Shown: positions 5,741 to 8,276 of the stretch, one piece after another | How positions within the stretch are numbered: position 1 is the first letter of the stretch | Layout: each line of letters starts with the position of its first letter | Assembly (NCBI GenBank): GCA_946480925.1 | Contig: CAMLLU010000124.1 | Location: 1 to 8,276, forward strand | Source of the DNA: an uncultured Rivibacter sp. | GTDB taxonomy: Bacteria > Pseudomonadota > Gammaproteobacteria > Burkholderiales > Burkholderiaceae | Length of the DNA stretch: 8,276 nt | Reading direction: 5' to 3' | Program-made: the position numbers and the translations under genes | The notes under the pieces: generated by a model | What the model saw: only the letters and a program-made list of their open reading frames with translations | Databases searched by the model: none | What the model was told of the DNA's origin: nothing

Positions 5741-7072
5741 ATGCAGCCCCCACAAGAACCACAAGCACTGCGGCCGCGCCCAAGCCGGCGCCGACTGTGG
5801 CTGGGCAGCCTGGCGGCTGTCATCGCGCTGGCCGGCCTGGGTGGCCTGACCTGGTATCTCACGCACCGGCCGGCGCAACCCACGGTTGGCAGTGCTGCCG
5901 GACCAGGCCCCGGCGGGCCCGGTGGCCCTGGCGGAGGATTCGGCGGCCGCGGCGCACCGGCCACCACGGTGGGTGTGGCGCCCGCCGAGGCGATCGACAT
6001 CCCCGTCACCCTCGAAGCGCTGGGCACCGTCACCCCTTCGGCCACCGTGACGGTGCAGCCGCAGGTCTCGGGCGTGCTCAAGCAGGTGCTGTTTCGCGAG
6101 GGGCAGATGATCAAGGCCGGCCAGGTGCTCGCCGTCATCGACCCGCGCCCCTTCGAACTGGCGCTGATGCAGGCCCAGGGTCAACGCCTGCGCGACGAAG
6201 CGCAGCTCGACAACGCCAAGCTCACGCTGGAACGCTACCGCACGCTGCTGCAGCAGGACTCCATCGCCCGGCAGGACGTCGACACCCAGGCCGCTCTTGT
6301 CAAGCAGCTCGAAGGCACGGTGGTGACCGATCGTGCCGCCGAGGGCACGGCGCGCCTCAACCTCGCCTACACGCGCATCACCGCACCGGTGAGCGGCCGG
6401 CTGGGCCTGCGCGTGGTGGACGTGGGCAACCTCGTGTCGCAAAGCGATACGGGCGGCATCGCGGTGATCACGCAGCTCGCGCCCATCGACGTGGAATTCG
6501 CCGTGCCGCAGGACCGCGTGCCCGAGATCGAGCAGGCCATCGCGCAAGGCGCCACGCTGCCGGCCACCGTGCTCGACCGCACGCGCACCACGGTGCTCGA
6601 CACCGGCAGCTTTGCCAGCCTCAACAACCAGGTCGACACGCAAACGGGTACCGTGCGTGCCAAGGCGCGCTTCACCAACGCGAAGAGCACCCTCTTCCCC
6701 AGCCAGTTCGTCAACGTGCGGCTCACGCTGCAGACGATCAAGGGCGCGGTGGCGGTGCCGGTCACCGCCTTGCGCCACGGCACCGACGGCGACTTCGTGT
6801 TCGTGCTGAACGAAGACCGCACGGTGACGCAGCGCGCGGTGGTGCGTGGCCAGGCCACGGTCGACAAGGTGCAGATCACCAGCGGGTTGAAGCTGGGCGA
6901 ACGCGTGATCACCGAAGGTGGCGACCGACTGAAGGACGGCGCGCGCGTGCAGCTGCCGGGCGACCGGCCACAGGCGCCGGGGCAGCGTGCCAGCGGGCCG
7001 GGCGGGCACCGGGCGTCGGACGCAGCCCGCGGTGAGCGCAGGCGGAGGGCGAGCGAAGCCGCCGGCTCGTGA
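5741..7072 (+). CDS. mdtA: RND efflux periplasmic adaptor (membrane fusion protein), MdtA-like
   Basis: A 443-aa adaptor that should bridge an inner-membrane RND pump and an outer-membrane channel for drug or metabolite export. A single N-terminal membrane anchor spans about 20-40. A Gly/Pro-rich linker (about 52-72) precedes the mature fold: first lipoyl half with [31 protein letters not shown] (105-135), an alpha-hairpin (about 137-207, shorter than that of AcrA), the second lipoyl half [15 protein letters not shown] (210-224), a beta-barrel (about 249-332) and a membrane-proximal domain to about 405. ATG 5741 has GAGG at 5732-5735, good spacing; ATG 5736 is in another frame. The C-terminus carries an odd Arg-rich tail (about 423-438) beyond the usual fold end. 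The RND transporter follows at once, so this is one operon. The assignment to the MdtA branch rather than a close relative (MuxA type) is by overall similarity. Confidence 0.9.
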   Translation: MQPPQEPQALRPRPSRRRLWLGSLAAVIALAGLGGLTWYLTHRPAQPTVGSAAGPGPGGPGGPGGGFGGRGAPATTVGVAPAEAIDIPVTLEALGTVTPSATVTVQPQVSGVLKQVLFREGQMIKAGQVLAVIDPRPFELALMQAQGQRLRDEAQLDNAKLTLERYRTLLQQDSIARQDVDTQAALVKQLEGTVVTDRAAEGTARLNLAYTRITAPVSGRLGLRVVDVGNLVSQSDTGGIAVITQLAPIDVEFAVPQDRVPEIEQAIAQGATLPATVLDRTRTTVLDTGSFASLNNQVDTQTGTVRAKARFTNAKSTLFPSQFVNVRLTLQTIKGAVAVPVTALRHGTDGDFVFVLNEDRTVTQRAVVRGQATVDKVQITSGLKLGERVITEGGDRLKDGARVQLPGDRPQAPGQRASGPGGHRASDAARGERRRRASEAAGS

Positions 7073-7077
7073 ACAGC

Positions 7078-8276
7078 ATGAGCCCGTCGCGCCCCTTCAT
7101 CCTGCGGCCCGTGGCCACCTCGCTGCTCATGCTGGCGATCGTGCTGGCCGGCCTGGTGGGCTTTCGCTTCCTGCCGCTTTCCGCGCTGCCGCAGGTGGAC
7201 TACCCCACCATCCAGGTGCAGACGCTCTACCCCGGCGGCAGCCCGGAGGTGATGAGCCAGACGGTCACCGCGCCCCTCGAAAAGCAGTTCGGCCAGATGT
7301 CGGGCCTGCAGCGCATGAGTTCCACCAGCGCGGCGGGCGTGTCGGTCATCACGCTGCAGTTCGACCTGGACCTCGCGCTCGACGTGGCCGAGCAGGAGGT
7401 GCAGGCCGCCATCAACGCCGGCGGCTCGCTGCTGCCGGCCGACCTGCCGGCCCCGCCCGTGTATGCCAAGGTCAACCCGGCCGATGCGCCGGTGCTCACG
7501 CTGGCCATCACCTCCGACGCGCTGCCGCTCACGCAGGTGCAGAACCTCGTGAACACGCGGCTGGCACAGAAGATCTCGCAGGTCTCGGGCGTGGGCCTGG
7601 TCACGCTTTCGGGCGGGCAGCGGCCGGCGGTGCGCATCCAGGCCGACACGCAGTCGCTGGCCTCCTACGGCATTGCCATCGACACGGTGCGCGGCGCCAT
7701 CACAGCGGCCAACGCCAACACCGCCAAGGGCAGCTTCGAAGGGCCCACGCGCTCTTACACCATCAACTCCAACGACCAGCTGCTCACTGCCGAGGAGTAC
7801 CGCAACCTCATCGTCGCGTGGCGCAACGGCGCGCCGGTGCGGCTGTCTGAAGTGGCGCAGGTGGTGGACAGCGCCGAGAACGTGAAGCTCGGTGCCTGGG
7901 CCGGCACCAAGCCCGCGATCATCCTGAACGTGCAGCGCCAGCCGGGCGCCAACGTGATCCAGACGGTCGACGCCATCAAGCACCGCCTGCCCGAGCTGCA
8001 GGCCGGCCTGCCGGCCGCCGTGCAGGTGGACGTGCTGTCCGACCGCACCGCCGGCATTCGCGCCTCGGTCAAGCACGTCGAGATCGAGCTCGCACTGGCG
8101 GTGGTGATGGTGGTGCTGGTGATCTTCGCCTTCCTGCACAGCCTGCGGGCCACGGTCATCGCGAGCCTGGCGGTGCCCATCTCGCTCATCGGCACCTGCG
8201 GCGCGATGTACCTGCTGGGCTACAGCCTCAACAACCTGAGCCTCATGGCGCTCACCATCGCGACCGGCTTCGTGGT
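7078..8276 (+). CDS. mdtB: RND efflux transporter, MdtB-like (3' part outside window)
   Basis: A proton-driven inner-membrane RND pump subunit; 399 residues of an expected 1,030 or so are present. [18 protein letters not shown] is the usual cytoplasmic lead-in. TM1 spans about 11-32, followed by [23 protein letters not shown] (35-57). The porter/docking subdomain follows to about 330, then TM2 (about 338-354), TM3 (about 358-380) and the beginning of TM4, [16 protein letters not shown]. The window ends immediately before the position where family members have the paired proton-relay aspartates (GFVVDDAIV), so these cannot be checked. ATG 7078 lies 5 bp after the adaptor stop. An in-frame GTG at 7069 would overlap that stop as GTGA and suggest coupling. 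By comparison with MdtABC, a second RND subunit is expected downstream. Confidence 0.93.
   Translation, partial: MSPSRPFILRPVATSLLMLAIVLAGLVGFRFLPLSALPQVDYPTIQVQTLYPGGSPEVMSQTVTAPLEKQFGQMSGLQRMSSTSAAGVSVITLQFDLDLALDVAEQEVQAAINAGGSLLPADLPAPPVYAKVNPADAPVLTLAITSDALPLTQVQNLVNTRLAQKISQVSGVGLVTLSGGQRPAVRIQADTQSLASYGIAIDTVRGAITAANANTAKGSFEGPTRSYTINSNDQLLTAEEYRNLIVAWRNGAPVRLSEVAQVVDSAENVKLGAWAGTKPAIILNVQRQPGANVIQTVDAIKHRLPELQAGLPAAVQVDVLSDRTAGIRASVKHVEIELALAVVMVVLVIFAFLHSLRATVIASLAVPISLIGTCGAMYLLGYSLNNLSLMALTIATGFV

Noticed and set aside
5890..5956. GGC/CCN-rich repetitive tract as a tandem repeat or CRISPR-like array
   Set aside because: It is the codon-level image of the Gly/Pro-rich linker of the adaptor protein; there are no regular repeat and spacer units.
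5390..7009. 539-aa minus-strand open frame opposite the RND adaptor
   Set aside because: Antisense shadow; the plus strand encodes a clear membrane fusion protein with a ribosome binding site.
6367..8139. 590-aa minus-strand open frame opposite the adaptor and RND transporter
   Set aside because: Antisense shadow with His/Arg-rich composition; the plus strand encodes a clear RND transporter.

Overview
The window looks like a high-GC Burkholderiales-type betaproteobacterial chromosome (Comamonadaceae/Rubrivivax-like). This is inferred from strong G/C third-position bias, protein styles typical of that order (a GlcG/HbpS-family secreted protein, a short DUF4148-like secreted protein, MdtAB-type RND pump genes) and the gene arrangement. 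Nothing here fixes the genus.

Layout. (1) Positions 1-2048, minus strand: most of a UvrD/Rep-type superfamily 1 DNA helicase whose C-terminus runs off the left edge. A textbook-form LexA/SOS operator (CTG-N10-CAG) lies 8 bp upstream of its ATG. (2) Positions 2293-4447, minus strand: a two-component system, with the sensor histidine kinase first and a FixJ/NarL-type response regulator overlapping it by 11 bp. (3) Positions 4448-4619: a divergent intergenic region with a perfect 9-bp inverted repeat nested inside a second, nearly concentric one. (4) Positions 4620-5114, plus strand: a signal-peptide-bearing GlcG/HbpS (DUF336) protein, transcribed away from the kinase. (5) Positions 5115-5290: two hairpins, one a striking 40-nt structure. 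(6) Positions 5291-5469: a small secreted DUF4148-like gene broken by one missing base. (7) Positions 5470-5740: a stretch with no recognisable gene. (8) Positions 5741-8276, plus strand: an RND efflux operon, with an MdtA-like periplasmic adaptor followed by an MdtB-like transporter cut off by the right edge just before its expected proton-relay aspartates.

How the genes may work together. The most interesting unit is the middle one: a membrane sensor kinase with a periplasmic domain, its DNA-binding regulator, and a divergently transcribed secreted HbpS-family protein sharing one control region with a strong dyad. This resembles the HbpS-SenS-SenR heme/redox sensing system of Streptomyces in parts list, though not in phylum, and suggests the secreted protein is a ligand-binding accessory to, or target of, the two-component system. 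Whether the small secreted gene or the RND pump belongs to the same regulon cannot be told from sequence alone. The SOS-controlled helicase is probably an independent DNA-repair unit.
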